Shown here piece after piece: positions 14,023-22,224 of a DNA stretch of 24,961 nucleotides. The DNA comes from Corynebacterium sp. (GTDB lineage Bacteria > Actinomycetota > Actinomycetes > Mycobacteriales > Mycobacteriaceae): assembly GCA_030450335.1 (NCBI GenBank), contig JAKDIS010000027.1, forward strand, positions 1 to 24,961, read 5' to 3'. Within the stretch, counting starts at the first letter, position 1. The number at the start of each line of letters is the position of its first letter. The notes beneath the pieces were generated by a model. The model was not told the origin of the DNA and made no database searches. It saw only the letters and a list, made by a program, of their open reading frames with translations. The translations under genes were made by a program, and so were the position numbers.

Positions 14023-15078
14023 ATGGCCGACGTCGAATTCTCGCATGTGGACATCCGGTACCCGGGTGCCGAGTCCCCCACCGTCCCGGACCTCAACCTC
14101 GCCATCGGCGACGGCGAGTTCCTCGTGCTCGTCGGGCCGTCCGGCTGCGGAAAGTCGACGATCCTGCGCTCCCTCGCGGGCCTGGAACCCACGAGTGCGG
14201 GCGCGGTGACCATCGGCGGGCGCGACGTGACCGGTGTCGAGCCCGGTGACCGGGACATCGCGATGGTCTTCCAGGACTACGCCCTCTACCCCCACATGTC
14301 GGTGCGCGAGAACATGGCGTTCGCGCTGACCATCGCCAAGCGGCCCAAGGCCGAGATCGCCGAGCGTGTGCAGCACGCCGCCGACCTGCTCGACCTGGGT
14401 GACTACCTCGACCGCAAGCCCAAGGACCTCTCCGGCGGTCAGCGGCAGCGCGTGGCGATGGGCCGGGCGATCGTGCGTGAGCCTCAGGTGTTCCTCATGG
14501 ACGAGCCGCTGTCGAACCTGGACGCGAAGCTGCGCGTGCAGACCCGCGCCCAGATCGTGAAGCTGCAGCACGACCTGGGCGTGACCACGGTGTACGTGAC
14601 GCACGACCAGGTGGAGGCGATGACCATGGGCGACCGCGTGGCGGTGCTCAAGGACGGACGGCTGCAGCAGGTCGACACACCGCAGAGGCTCTACAACGAG
14701 CCGGTCAACGCCTTCGTCGCCGGGTTCATCGGCTCCCCGGCGATGAACCTGCTCGTCCTGCCCGCCGGGCAGGACGAGCTGGCCGGTCTCGGCGTCCGAC
14801 GGCCCGACGGGGTCACCGGCGAGCTGCTGGTGGGGGTGCGTCCCGAGCACCTGGTGGTCGGCGCCGGGCAGGACGGTCTCGGCGGCACGGTGTCGCTGGT
14901 CGAGGAGCTCGGGGCGGACTCCAACGTCTACGCCGACACCGCGGCCGGCCAGGTGACCGCGAAGTCGCAGGCGCAGGCACCGGAGCTCCCGCGCATCGGG
15001 GGGAGCGTCTCGTTCACCCTCACCGACACAGCCCGGGTGCATTTCTTCGACGCGGTGTCCGGTCGGCGGGTGAGCTGA
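14023..15078 (+). CDS. tusK: Trehalose-type ABC importer ATPase
   Basis: A 351-residue ATPase of the MalK/MsmX/UgpC (CUT1) type. Walker [10 protein letters not shown] (38-46), Q-loop [10 protein letters not shown], signature LSGGQ (136-140) and Walker B FLMDEP (D160, E161) are intact, followed by H-loop VTHDQVEAM. The C-terminal regulatory OB (TOBE) domain includes VGVRPEHL. Gene order and family match TusK of C. glutamicum and SugC of mycobacteria, which energise trehalose uptake; the substrate is inferred from synteny, not from binding residues. It is the first gene of the importer cluster; 166 bp follows before tusE. The start has TATGAT 8 nt upstream and no Shine-Dalgarno sequence. Confidence 0.88.
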   Translation: MADVEFSHVDIRYPGAESPTVPDLNLAIGDGEFLVLVGPSGCGKSTILRSLAGLEPTSAGAVTIGGRDVTGVEPGDRDIAMVFQDYALYPHMSVRENMAFALTIAKRPKAEIAERVQHAADLLDLGDYLDRKPKDLSGGQRQRVAMGRAIVREPQVFLMDEPLSNLDAKLRVQTRAQIVKLQHDLGVTTVYVTHDQVEAMTMGDRVAVLKDGRLQQVDTPQRLYNEPVNAFVAGFIGSPAMNLLVLPAGQDELAGLGVRRPDGVTGELLVGVRPEHLVVGAGQDGLGGTVSLVEELGADSNVYADTAAGQVTAKSQAQAPELPRIGGSVSFTLTDTARVHFFDAVSGRRVS

Positions 15079-15088
15079 CACCCCCGTT

Positions 15089-15236
15089 GCACCCCGGATC
15101 CGGTGCGCAGATACTACACTCAACCGAAGAACCCGCCCGGCGGCGTGCCTCGCACCTCCCGCCACGGTGGGGGTGACGTTTCATCAGTTGAGTTCCGTCG
15201 GCGGTGGTCGTGCGGAGCCGTACCTACGTAGAAAGG
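15089..15236 (+). promoter_or_regulatory. tusK-tusE spacer: hairpins, possible promoter, RBS
   Basis: A 166-bp spacer. GCACC and GGTGC form a short hairpin right after the tusK stop (15089-15106). TACACT at 15115-15120 is a possible -10, with no -35 at proper spacing. A second imperfect stem (CACCTCC with GGGGGTG) lies near 15155-15178. GAAAGG at 15231-15236 is the tusE ribosome site, 8 nt before the ATG. This suggests separate expression or processing for the binding-protein mRNA. Confidence 0.4.
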
Positions 15237-15244
15237 TTCGGGCC

Positions 15245-16513
15245 ATGGCCAACCTCTCAAAGAAGATCCTGGCCGGTGTCTCGGCCGTCGGGCTCAGCGC
15301 AGCGCTGGTGTCCTGCTCCTCCGACGACGGCGGCGACGGGGGGAACGGGGGCAACGGCGGTTCCGACGGTCACGGCCCCATCACCTTCGCGATGGGCAAG
15401 AACGACACGGACAAGCTCCGCCCCATCATCGACAAGTGGAACGAGGACAACCCGGACGAGCAGGTCACCCTCCAGGAGCTCGCCGGCGAGGCGGACGCCC
15501 AGCGTGACACGCTCGTGCAGTCCCTGCAGGCCGGCGCCTCCGACATCGACGTGATGGCCCTCGACGTGGTCTGGACCGCGCAGTTCGCCGCGCAGGGCTG
15601 GCTCGCCCCGCTGCAGGACGACCTCGAGGTCTCCACCGACGGTCTGCTGGAGGCCACCGTGGACTCCGCCACCTACAACGACGTGCTCTACGCGCTGCCG
15701 CAGAACACCAACGGCCAGCTGCTGTACCGCAACACCGACATGGTGCCCGAGGCCCCGGAGAACTGGGACGACGTGGTCTCCTCCTGCGAGGAGGTCACCG
15801 ACGACAACAACGACTGCCTGATCACCCAGCTCAAGCAGTACGAGGGACTCACGGTCTCCACCGCCGGCTTCATGAGCGGCTGGGGCGGCGGCATCCTCGA
15901 CGAGAACGGCGACGTCACCGTGACCTCGGACGAGTCCCGCGAGGGCCTGCAGGCCCTGGTCGACGCCTACGAGGACGGCACGATCTCCCGCTCCTCCACC
16001 GGTGCGACCGAGGAGGAGACCAACCTGAGCTTCACCCAGGGCCAGAACGCCATGGCGATCAACTGGCCGTACATGTACGGCGAGGCCGAGGCCGAGGGCT
16101 CCGCCGTCGCCGGCAAGGTCGAGGTCCAGCCGCTCGTCGGCAAGGACGGGGTGGGCGTCTCCACCCTGGGCGGCTACAACAACGGCATCAACGTGAACTC
16201 GGAGAACAAGGCCACCGCCCTGGACTTCATGCAGTTCATCATCAGCGAGGAGAACCAGCGTTCCTTCGCCGAGGAGTCCTTCCCGCCGGTGCTGTCCTCC
16301 ATCTACGACGATGAGTCGCTGATCGAGGAGTTCCCCTACCTCCCGGCCCTGAAGGAGTCGCTGGAGAACGCCGAGCCGCGCCCGGTGTCCCCGTCCTACG
16401 ACTCGCTGTCCAAGGCGGTCCAGGACAACGCCTACGCCGCCATCACCGGTGGCAAGAGCGTCGAGGACGCGACGAACGACATGGAGTCCGCCATCGCGAA
16501 CGTGACCGGCTAA
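15245..16513 (+). CDS. tusE: Trehalose-type ABC importer substrate-binding lipoprotein
   Basis: A 422-residue extracytoplasmic sugar-binding protein. The signal peptide (basic NLSKK, hydrophobic stretch, lipobox LVSC) places the lipid-modified cysteine at C24, followed by an Asp/Gly-rich tether. The mature part is the SBP family 1 fold found in CUT1 importers (TFAMGKNDTDKLRPIIDKWN, later INWPYMYGEAEAEG and NGINVNSENKATALDFM). It captures substrate and delivers it to the permeases; TusE/LpqY orthologues bind trehalose released by mycolic acid transfer in the envelope. The start is ATG 15245, supported by GAAAGG and the signal peptide; the frame upstream is open but not coding. A terminator follows. 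Confidence 0.88.
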   Translation: MANLSKKILAGVSAVGLSAALVSCSSDDGGDGGNGGNGGSDGHGPITFAMGKNDTDKLRPIIDKWNEDNPDEQVTLQELAGEADAQRDTLVQSLQAGASDIDVMALDVVWTAQFAAQGWLAPLQDDLEVSTDGLLEATVDSATYNDVLYALPQNTNGQLLYRNTDMVPEAPENWDDVVSSCEEVTDDNNDCLITQLKQYEGLTVSTAGFMSGWGGGILDENGDVTVTSDESREGLQALVDAYEDGTISRSSTGATEEETNLSFTQGQNAMAINWPYMYGEAEAEGSAVAGKVEVQPLVGKDGVGVSTLGGYNNGINVNSENKATALDFMQFIISEENQRSFAEESFPPVLSSIYDDESLIEEFPYLPALKESLENAEPRPVSPSYDSLSKAVQDNAYAAITGGKSVEDATNDMESAIANVTG

Positions 16514-16548
16514 CCACGGTCCCGCTCTCCTCCCCGCCAGACCCGCAG

Positions 16549-16598
16549 CGCCCGGTTGCCGTCGCACCCCGTCGACGGCATTCCGGGCGTCGCGTTTT
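16549..16598 (+). terminator. Intrinsic terminator / attenuator after tusE
   Basis: CGCCCGG (16549-16555) pairs with CCGGGCG (16583-16589), and inside it GCCGTCG pairs with CGACGGC around an 8-nt loop; a small TT/ATT internal loop separates the two 7-bp stems. TTTT follows 5 nt after the stem at 16595-16598. It lies between the binding-protein and permease genes. Confidence 0.75.
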
Positions 16599-16603
16599 AC
16601 CGA

Positions 16604-16609
16604 TAAGGT
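16604..16609 (+). promoter_or_regulatory. Candidate -10 box for tusF
   Basis: TAAGGT, 7 nt before the GTG at 16617 and just 5 nt after the terminator T-tract. No Shine-Dalgarno sequence is present. Confidence 0.55.
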
Positions 16610-16616
16610 TCACCCT

Positions 16617-17693
16617 GTGACTTCCGTAACACCCCAGAAGAAGCGTGACCTGCGCGCCGTGTGGCTCGTCGGCCCCAGTCTCGCGCTGCTCGCCGTGGTC
16701 ATCGGCTACCCGATCCTGCGCGCGGTCTACCTATCCTTCCAGGCCGACCGTCACCTCGACCCGGACACCGGTATGTTCGTCGACGGCGGGTTCGCCGGGC
16801 TGGACCACTACCTGTACTGGCTGACGCAGCGGTGTCTGTCCCCCACCGGGGAGGCCACGACCTGTGCGCCGGGCAACCTGGCCACGGACTTCTGGCCGGC
16901 GTTGTGGATCACCCTGTTCTTCGTGGTGGTCACCGTCGCCCTGGAGACCGCTCTGGGGCTGTGGATGGCGATCACCATGTCGAAGACCTTCTGGGGACGC
17001 AGCCTGCTGCGTGCCGCGGTGCTGATCCCCTGGGCGATCCCCACGGCGGTGACGGCGAAGCTGTGGCAGTTCATCTTCGCCCCGGACGGCATCGTCAACT
17101 CCATGTTCGGGCTGAACGTCGCCTGGACCACCGACCCCTGGGCCGCCCGCTTCGCCGTGATCATCGCCGACGTGTGGAAGACCGCCCCGTTCATGGCGCT
17201 GCTGATCCTCGCCGGCCTGCAGATGGTCCCCGGCGGGGTCTACGAGGCCGCGCGGGTGGACGGGGCGTCACGCTGGCAGCAGTTCACCCGCATCACCCTG
17301 CCGCTGATCAAGCCGGCGCTGATGGTGGCGGTGCTGTTCCGCACCCTGGACGCGCTGCGCATGTACGACCTGCCGGTGATCATGATCAGCGAGTCGACGA
17401 ACTCGCCGACCGCGGTGATCAGCCAGCTGGTGATCACCGACACCAAGTCCGGCAACTTCAACTCCGCCTCGGCGGTGTCCACGCTGATCTTCCTGCTCAT
17501 CTTCGCCGTGGCCTTCGTGATGGTGAAGTTCCTCGGCGCCGACGTCGCCGGCACGCAGAACATGCCGCGCACGGCACGCAGGGGCCTGTTCGGACGCAGA
17601 CGTGACCCGGACGAACCCCCGGAACCCCGGCACACGACCGGTGACACGACCGGTGACAAGACCCCTGAAGAAACCACGGAGGCCACCCGATGA
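16617..17693 (+). CDS. tusF: Trehalose-type ABC importer permease 1
   Basis: A 358-residue inner-membrane permease of the MalF type with about six helices. It has a loop insert after helix 1 (DRHLDPDTGMFVDGGFAGLD) and the EAA motif that contacts the ATPase, GGVYEAARVDGASRWQQF then RITLPLIKPAL. It pairs with the next gene to form the channel (SugA equivalent). The C-terminal 45 residues are hydrophilic, Thr/Glu-rich and include two tandem TTGD copies from a 12-bp DNA duplication at 17634-17657. The GTG start has a -10-like box 7 nt upstream and no Shine-Dalgarno sequence. Its stop overlaps the tusG start in ATGA. The gene I recall between tusE and tusF in C. glutamicum (cg0833) is absent here. 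Confidence 0.88.
   Translation: MTSVTPQKKRDLRAVWLVGPSLALLAVVIGYPILRAVYLSFQADRHLDPDTGMFVDGGFAGLDHYLYWLTQRCLSPTGEATTCAPGNLATDFWPALWITLFFVVVTVALETALGLWMAITMSKTFWGRSLLRAAVLIPWAIPTAVTAKLWQFIFAPDGIVNSMFGLNVAWTTDPWAARFAVIIADVWKTAPFMALLILAGLQMVPGGVYEAARVDGASRWQQFTRITLPLIKPALMVAVLFRTLDALRMYDLPVIMISESTNSPTAVISQLVITDTKSGNFNSASAVSTLIFLLIFAVAFVMVKFLGADVAGTQNMPRTARRGLFGRRRDPDEPPEPRHTTGDTTGDKTPEETTEATR
17634..17657 (+). repeat. 12-bp tandem duplication in the tusF tail
   Basis: ACGACCGGTGAC occurs twice head to tail and encodes the repeated TTGD residues in the hydrophilic C-terminal tail; it keeps the reading frame. Confidence 0.85.
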
Positions 17694-18511
17694 TGAAGGT
17701 CGTCCGCAACTACCTGCCCGTGCTCGTCATCCTGGTCTGGGCGCTCGCCCCGTTCTACTGGATGGTGGTCACCGCCTTCCGCGACAAGGCCCACACCTTC
17801 TCCACCAACCCGGTGCCCAGCCACCTCACCCTGGACAACTTCAAGGACGCCCTGGCCACCGACGCGGGCAACAACTTCCTGCGCGCCATCGGCAACAGCC
17901 TGATCATCGGCGTGGCGACCACCGCCATCGCCCTGGTCGTCGGCGTCTTCACCGCCTACGCCCTGGCACGCGTGGACTTCCGCGGCAAGGGGTTCGTCAC
18001 CGGCATCATCCTCGCCGCCTCGATGTTCCCCGGCATCGCCCTGGTGACCCCGTTGTTCCAGCTGTTCAGCAACATCGGCTGGATCGGCACCTACCAGGCG
18101 TTGATCATCCCGAACATCTCCTTCGTCCTCCCGCTGACCGTCTACACCCTGACGTCCTTCTTCCGTGAGCTGCCGTGGAAGCTCGAGGAGGCCGCCCGGG
18201 TGGACGGGGCGTCGCGGGGACTCGCCTTCCGCAAGGTCATCCTGCCGCTCGCCGCCCCGGCGCTGTTCACCACCGCGATCCTGGCGTTCATCGCCACGTG
18301 GAACGAGTTCATGCTGGCCAAGCAGCTGTCCACCACGTCGACCGAGCCGGTGACGGTGGCCATCGCCCGCTTCACCGGGGCGAGCGCCTTCCAGTTCCCC
18401 TACGCCGCCACGATGGCCGCCGGCGCGCTGGTGACCATCCCGCTGGTGGTCATGGTGCTGGTGTTCCAGCGCCGCATCGTCTCCGGGCTGACCGCCGGTG
18501 GCGTGAAGTGA
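17690..18511 (+). CDS. tusG: Trehalose-type ABC importer permease 2
   Basis: A 273-residue MalG-type permease with six helices. It has an N-terminal helix (YLPVLVILVWALAPFYWMVV) and the EAA loop LEEAARVDGASRGLAF then RKVILPLAAPAL, which docks on TusK. It is the SugB equivalent. The ATG overlaps the tusF stop by 4 bp and has GGAGG 7 nt upstream; a second ATG follows directly at 17693. Its own stop overlaps the GTG of the next small gene, again by 4 bp, so the three are translationally coupled. Confidence 0.9.
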   Translation: MMKVVRNYLPVLVILVWALAPFYWMVVTAFRDKAHTFSTNPVPSHLTLDNFKDALATDAGNNFLRAIGNSLIIGVATTAIALVVGVFTAYALARVDFRGKGFVTGIILAASMFPGIALVTPLFQLFSNIGWIGTYQALIIPNISFVLPLTVYTLTSFFRELPWKLEEAARVDGASRGLAFRKVILPLAAPALFTTAILAFIATWNEFMLAKQLSTTSTEPVTVAIARFTGASAFQFPYAATMAAGALVTIPLVVMVLVFQRRIVSGLTAGGVK

Positions 18512-18714
18512 CCCCCGACAGTTCCGAGTACCGTCGCCGACGCACCGTCCTGGAGGCGGTCCTCGGATTCCTGGCGTTCTTCTGCGTCCTGGCCCTCGTC
18601 CAGGCCGTGTGGAACGTGCTCCAGGACGACCCGGCGGTGTGGCCCGCCCTGCTGCTCGCCGCGCTCCTCCTCGCCACGTGGGCGGTGTGGCGCCGGTGGC
18701 GCCGCTACGACTGA
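18508..18714 (+). CDS. Small membrane protein coupled to tusG
   Basis: A 68-residue protein starting at a GTG that overlaps the tusG stop (GTGA). It has a polar N-terminus, then helix 1 (LEAVLGFLAFFCVLALVQAV) and helix 2 (PALLLAALLLATWAVW), and a basic end WRRWRRYD. Two helices with a short loop and an Arg/Trp-rich tail suggest an inner-membrane hairpin. I know of no named family. A small gene next to the tus permease gene exists in C. glutamicum as I recall (cg0830), which would support a shared role, but orthology is untested. The longer open frame upstream in this phase lies inside tusG and is not a gene. Confidence 0.72.
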   Translation: MTPDSSEYRRRRTVLEAVLGFLAFFCVLALVQAVWNVLQDDPAVWPALLLAALLLATWAVWRRWRRYD

Positions 18715-18719
18715 AGGAC

Positions 18720-18736
18720 GAAGGACGCCAGCCTTC
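18720..18736. terminator. Weak bidirectional hairpin between convergent genes
   Basis: GAAGG and CCTTC form a 5-bp stem around a 7-nt loop in the 33-bp gap between the tus cluster end and the ydcF end. There is no T-tract. Weak support. Confidence 0.3.
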
Positions 18737-18747
18737 CCCGCACCGTC

Positions 18748-19797
18748 TCAGGCCCGCCCCAGCACCCGGTGGATCATCAGCGCCACGTACTCGCGCAGGT
18801 ACGCCGCCGGCAACGACGGTTTGGGCGTCGGGGCACCCAGCACCACCGCGTCGAAGGGACGCCCGTTGCCACCCCGCTCCTCCTGCAGCATCGCCACGAT
18901 GCGCTCGGTGCGCATCACGTGGAAGTCCGAGGTGCACACCACGATCGACGGGTGACGCACCCCCTGCCCTGCCAGGAGGTCGAGGCTGAAGTGGAGGTTC
19001 TCGGTGGTGTCCGTGGCGTCCCGCTCCTCCAGGATCACCTCGCGCGGGAATCCGCGGGACGCGAGGTAGCGGTGCATCGCCTCCGCCTCGGTGCAGGGCT
19101 CGTCCTCCCCCATCCCGCCGGAGACGATCAGCTCCACCGGTGAGCCCGGGTCCGCGTCGGTCAGCGTGCGCCAGGCAGCGGCACCCCGGTCGCACCGGCA
19201 GGCCAGCAGTGCACTGACCTTGTCGTGGTGGAGGCCCGCGCCGAGGACGACCACGGCGTCCACACCTGCGCCACCGGAATCCACCGGCACCGGCCGGTGT
19301 CGACCCCGCCGCACCTGCCACAGGAACAGCATCATCGAGCCCACCGCGGCGACCCAGAGCACCACCCCGGCGGCACCCAGCACGGTGAGCACGATCAGGG
19401 CGTCGTTCACGCCCGGGCCCCAGCTACGCCAGGTGCGCCACGCGGCCGTGGCAAGCACCGCGCTGCCGAGTCCGAGGGTCAGCATCATCGCCGCGGCGAC
19501 CACGGTGCTCAGATGGAACCAGCCGCGACCGTCGACCCCGGGCAGGGCGTCTCCCATCCACCGGGCGACGACCCACCCCACGCCGGCCACGAGCAGCTGC
19601 GAGATCCCCCACGCGATCCACAACGGCACCGGGAAACCGCCGCCGTGGGCGGCGACGATCAGCCACGCCCACATCAACTCGGCGACGAGCAGCACCATCA
19701 GCCCGTTGCCGTGCCAGCGCGACCGCGACTTCACCGTCCACGCCGTGGCGGCGACCGCCACCGCGACGAGGACGGTGACCAGCAGCATTCCCGACAT
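18748..19797 (-). CDS. YdcF-family (DUF218) membrane protein
   Basis: A 349-residue protein. Five or so helices occupy the first 170 residues, followed by the DUF218/YdcF domain: AVVVLGAGLHHDKVSALLAC, then IVSGGMGEDEPCTEAEAMHRYL, EVILEERDATDTTENLHFS, and IVVCTSDFHVMRTERI. This pattern matches SanA/ElyC-like proteins, some of which affect envelope polymer precursor use; the activity here is unknown. It begins 11 bp after the purE stop on the same strand, so it is probably transcribed with purE, with AGGA about 9 nt before the ATG. Confidence 0.82.
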   Translation of the reverse strand: MSGMLLVTVLVAVAVAATAWTVKSRSRWHGNGLMVLLVAELMWAWLIVAAHGGGFPVPLWIAWGISQLLVAGVGWVVARWMGDALPGVDGRGWFHLSTVVAAAMMLTLGLGSAVLATAAWRTWRSWGPGVNDALIVLTVLGAAGVVLWVAAVGSMMLFLWQVRRGRHRPVPVDSGGAGVDAVVVLGAGLHHDKVSALLACRCDRGAAAWRTLTDADPGSPVELIVSGGMGEDEPCTEAEAMHRYLASRGFPREVILEERDATDTTENLHFSLDLLAGQGVRHPSIVVCTSDFHVMRTERIVAMLQEERGGNGRPFDAVVLGAPTPKPSLPAAYLREYVALMIHRVLGRA

Positions 19798-19808
19798 TCC
19801 GGCGGTTC

Positions 19809-20342
19809 CTACTCCCCCATCAGCTGCTGCTTGAGACGGTGGTCCTTCTCTAGCACCTCGTCGCGCATGCGCTCCTGGTAGGCGACCATGCCCTCCAGCA
19901 GACGGGGATCGGCCACCCCCAGCATGCGCACGGCCAGCAGGCCGGCGTTCTTCGCCCCGTCGATGGACACCGTGGCGGTCGGCACACCGGCCGGCATCTG
20001 CACGATCGAGAGCAGCGAGTCGAGCCCGTCGAGGTTCTTCAGCGCCCGCGGGATACCGATGACCGGCAGCGGGGTGGCCGCGGCGACCATGCCGGGCAGG
20101 TGGGCGGCGCCGCCGGCGCAGGCGATGATCACCTTCACCCCGGTGGTGTGCGCCGCGCGGGCGTAGTCCAGCATCCGCTCGGGGGTGCGGTGGGCGGACA
20201 CCACACCGATCTCCATGGGTACGCCGAACTCCGCCAGGACCTGCGCGGCAGGCTCCACGGTCGGCCAGTCGGAGTCCGACCCCATCACGATGCCGACCAG
20301 CGGGGTCGGCGCCACGTTGTGTTCACTGCTCTCGGTAGTCAC
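19809..20342 (-). CDS. purE: N5-carboxyaminoimidazole ribonucleotide mutase
   Basis: A 177-residue class I PurE, which turns N5-CAIR into CAIR in purine synthesis. The core shows [10 protein letters not shown] (phosphate and catalytic loop), [15 protein letters not shown] with the catalytic histidine, and [12 protein letters not shown]. The C-terminus is slightly longer than the E. coli enzyme. The GTG at 20342 has TAGGAT 8 nt upstream. It follows purK by 19 bp and is followed by the ydcF-like gene. Confidence 0.94.
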   Translation of the reverse strand: MTTESSEHNVAPTPLVGIVMGSDSDWPTVEPAAQVLAEFGVPMEIGVVSAHRTPERMLDYARAAHTTGVKVIIACAGGAAHLPGMVAAATPLPVIGIPRALKNLDGLDSLLSIVQMPAGVPTATVSIDGAKNAGLLAVRMLGVADPRLLEGMVAYQERMRDEVLEKDHRLKQQLMGE

Positions 20343-20350
20343 GCCGACCG

Positions 20351-20356
20351 ATCCTA
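20351..20356 (-). promoter_or_regulatory. Candidate -10 box for purE
   Basis: TAGGAT on the minus strand, 8 nt before the GTG at 20342, in the 19-bp gap after purK. No Shine-Dalgarno sequence precedes purE. Confidence 0.5.
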
Positions 20357-20361
20357 CCCCG

Positions 20362-21642
20362 TCAGGCGTCCGTCCAGCGCGCCGTCACCAGGAAGTCGGA
20401 CGCCAGGCGCGCGTCGCGGCGCAGCGCCTCCACCGCGTCGGCCGCGGCGGCCTGCCCGAAGGGCAACGACATATTCACGTGCCCGATCTTGCGGCGCGGC
20501 CGCCAGTCCTTGCCGTAGAGGTGGATCTTCGCCGTCGGGAAGCGGCGCCACACCTCGTCCATGCGCTCCGGCATCGGCATCTGCGGGTCCGCCTCGTCGT
20601 GCCCCAGGACGTTGGCCATCACCGTGGCACCGGTGAGCTGTTCGGTGGAGCCCAGCGGGCGGTCCAGGACGGCGCGCAGGTGCTGCTCGAACTGGCTCGT
20701 CACGCAGCCGTCCTGCGTCCAGTGCCCGGTGTTGTGCGGGCGCATGGCCAGCTCGTTGACGATGATCTCCGGCTGACCGGCCTCGTCCTCGGTCTCGAAG
20801 AGCTCCACGGCGAGCACACCGGTGACGCCCAGCTCCGCGGCGACCTCGCGGGCCAGGTCGTGGGCCTGGGCCACCACACGCGCCTGGCCGTCCGACGCCA
20901 CCGGCGCCGGCGACACCGCCAGGTAGCAGATCCCGTCGGCCTGCACCGACTCCACCACCGGCCAGGACGCGACCTCGCCGGACGGGGTGCGCGCCACCAT
21001 CGCCGACAGTTCGCGCACCAGACGCACCTTCTTCTCCGCCATCAGCGGGACGTCCTGCGCCAGCAGTTCGGCGACGAGGGTGGCGGTCTCCTCACGCGAG
21101 CCGGGGAACCACACGCCCTTGCCGTCGTAGCCGCCACGGCGGGCCTTCAGGCACACGGCACCGTCGGTGGCGTCCCAGAAACCGGTGGCGTCCTCCACCG
21201 TCTCCACCGCCAGGAACGGCGGCACCGGGGCACCGATCTCGCGCATGCGCTTACGCATCACCAGCTTGTCCTGCGCGTTGATCAGGGCGGACGGCTGGGG
21301 CTGGACGTTGACGCCCTCGGCGATCAGGCCCTCGAGGTAGGCGTTCGGCACGTGCTCGTGGTCGAAGGTCACCGCGTCCGCACCGTCCGAGACCGCGCGG
21401 ACCACGTCCTCCCGCGTGTACTCCCCCAGCCACACGTCCGCCGTCGCCTGCGACGCCGAGGACGCCCCCGAGCCGGCGAGCAGTCGCACGGTGAGCCCCA
21501 GCTCGATGCCGGCCTGCTGCATCATCCGGGCCAGCTGGCCGTCACCGATCACGGTGACCAGCGGCATGTCCGGGGAGTGCGCCTCCGGGCGGGCGAGAGT
21601 TCGGTCCAGAGTTGGTTCCAGGTTCTTCTGCTCGTCAGTCAC
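20362..21642 (-). CDS. purK: N5-carboxyaminoimidazole ribonucleotide synthase
   Basis: A 426-residue ATP-grasp enzyme that makes N5-CAIR from AIR, bicarbonate and ATP, supplying PurE. Visible elements are the N-terminal [32 protein letters not shown], the glycine loop [35 protein letters not shown] and [20 protein letters not shown], which holds metal and substrate residues. About 28 disordered residues precede the domain. The GTG at 21642 has TATACT 8 nt upstream; that box overlaps the stop of the PH-domain gene. This is the first gene of the pur pair. Confidence 0.94.
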   Translation of the reverse strand: MTDEQKNLEPTLDRTLARPEAHSPDMPLVTVIGDGQLARMMQQAGIELGLTVRLLAGSGASSASQATADVWLGEYTREDVVRAVSDGADAVTFDHEHVPNAYLEGLIAEGVNVQPQPSALINAQDKLVMRKRMREIGAPVPPFLAVETVEDATGFWDATDGAVCLKARRGGYDGKGVWFPGSREETATLVAELLAQDVPLMAEKKVRLVRELSAMVARTPSGEVASWPVVESVQADGICYLAVSPAPVASDGQARVVAQAHDLAREVAAELGVTGVLAVELFETEDEAGQPEIIVNELAMRPHNTGHWTQDGCVTSQFEQHLRAVLDRPLGSTEQLTGATVMANVLGHDEADPQMPMPERMDEVWRRFPTAKIHLYGKDWRPRRKIGHVNMSLPFGQAAAADAVEALRRDARLASDFLVTARWTDA

Positions 21643-21648
21643 GGTGGT

Positions 21649-22212
21649 TCAGTATAGCGGCCGCGGCAGGTTCACCGGGATGCGGGAACGAACCATGCGG
21701 GCGAACCTGCGGGCGTAGGGGACGTCGCGCAGCACCAGCGGACGCCCGCCGCCACGCAGGAACACACGCACCTCCGACTTGTGCGCGCTCACGTCCACGA
21801 TCTGACCCAACGGCACCTCGCCGACCTGGCTGCGCAGGTGCCCCGTGGCGGTGATGAGCCGGCGGTCGGTGAGCATCATCCGGCTGCGGTGGCGGAACAG
21901 CAGGTGACGCAGGCACCTCCGCCACGCCAGCCACACCCACAGCACCAGCAACGCCCGGCGCGCCCACAGCGCCGCGGTGGCGGTGGACGCGTCCGACTCG
22001 CCGACGAGCAGCGGGACGTCGCCGATGTTGTCCGGCACGTAGCCGACCCACGTGGTCGCCAGCCCGCCGAGGTAGGAGTCGAGCAGGCCCACGACCATCC
22101 AGACCAGCCCGGTGATCACGATGAGTTCCAGCACCGGGAACAGCGTGCTGCGCCGCGAGGGGCTGAGCTCGGCGAAAACCTGCTCGTCCGGGGCGAACTG
22201 GATCTTCGGCAC
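21649..22212 (-). CDS. PH-domain membrane protein (Rv3278c-like)
   Basis: A 187-residue protein with two membrane helices (about 26-48 and 85-100) and a C-terminal bacterial PH-like domain (RSRMMLTDRRLITATG, VPLGQIVDVSAHKSEVRVF, and LVLRDVPYARRFARMV). The role is unknown. The location between birA and purK matches the mycobacterial order. The GTG at 22212 lies 12 bp after the birA stop and has an AAGGGGG ribosome-site-like stretch 7 nt upstream, so it is translated as a downstream operon gene, unlike its leaderless neighbours. Confidence 0.8.
   Translation of the reverse strand: MPKIQFAPDEQVFAELSPSRRSTLFPVLELIVITGLVWMVVGLLDSYLGGLATTWVGYVPDNIGDVPLLVGESDASTATAALWARRALLVLWVWLAWRRCLRHLLFRHRSRMMLTDRRLITATGHLRSQVGEVPLGQIVDVSAHKSEVRVFLRGGGRPLVLRDVPYARRFARMVRSRIPVNLPRPLY
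21651..21656 (-). promoter_or_regulatory. Candidate -10 box for purK
   Basis: TATACT on the minus strand, 8 nt before the GTG at 21642, overlapping the preceding stop codon. It is a close match to the -10 consensus. Confidence 0.6.
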
Positions 22213-22224
22213 GACCGCGCCCCC

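Noticed and set aside
15121..15244. Riboswitch in the tusE leader
   Set aside because: Only short imperfect stems; no known aptamer core recognised.
17240..19321. A 693-codon minus-strand frame across tusF, tusG and part of ydcF
   Set aside because: No recognisable domain, crosses several real genes on both strands, and shows biased composition typical of a shadow frame.
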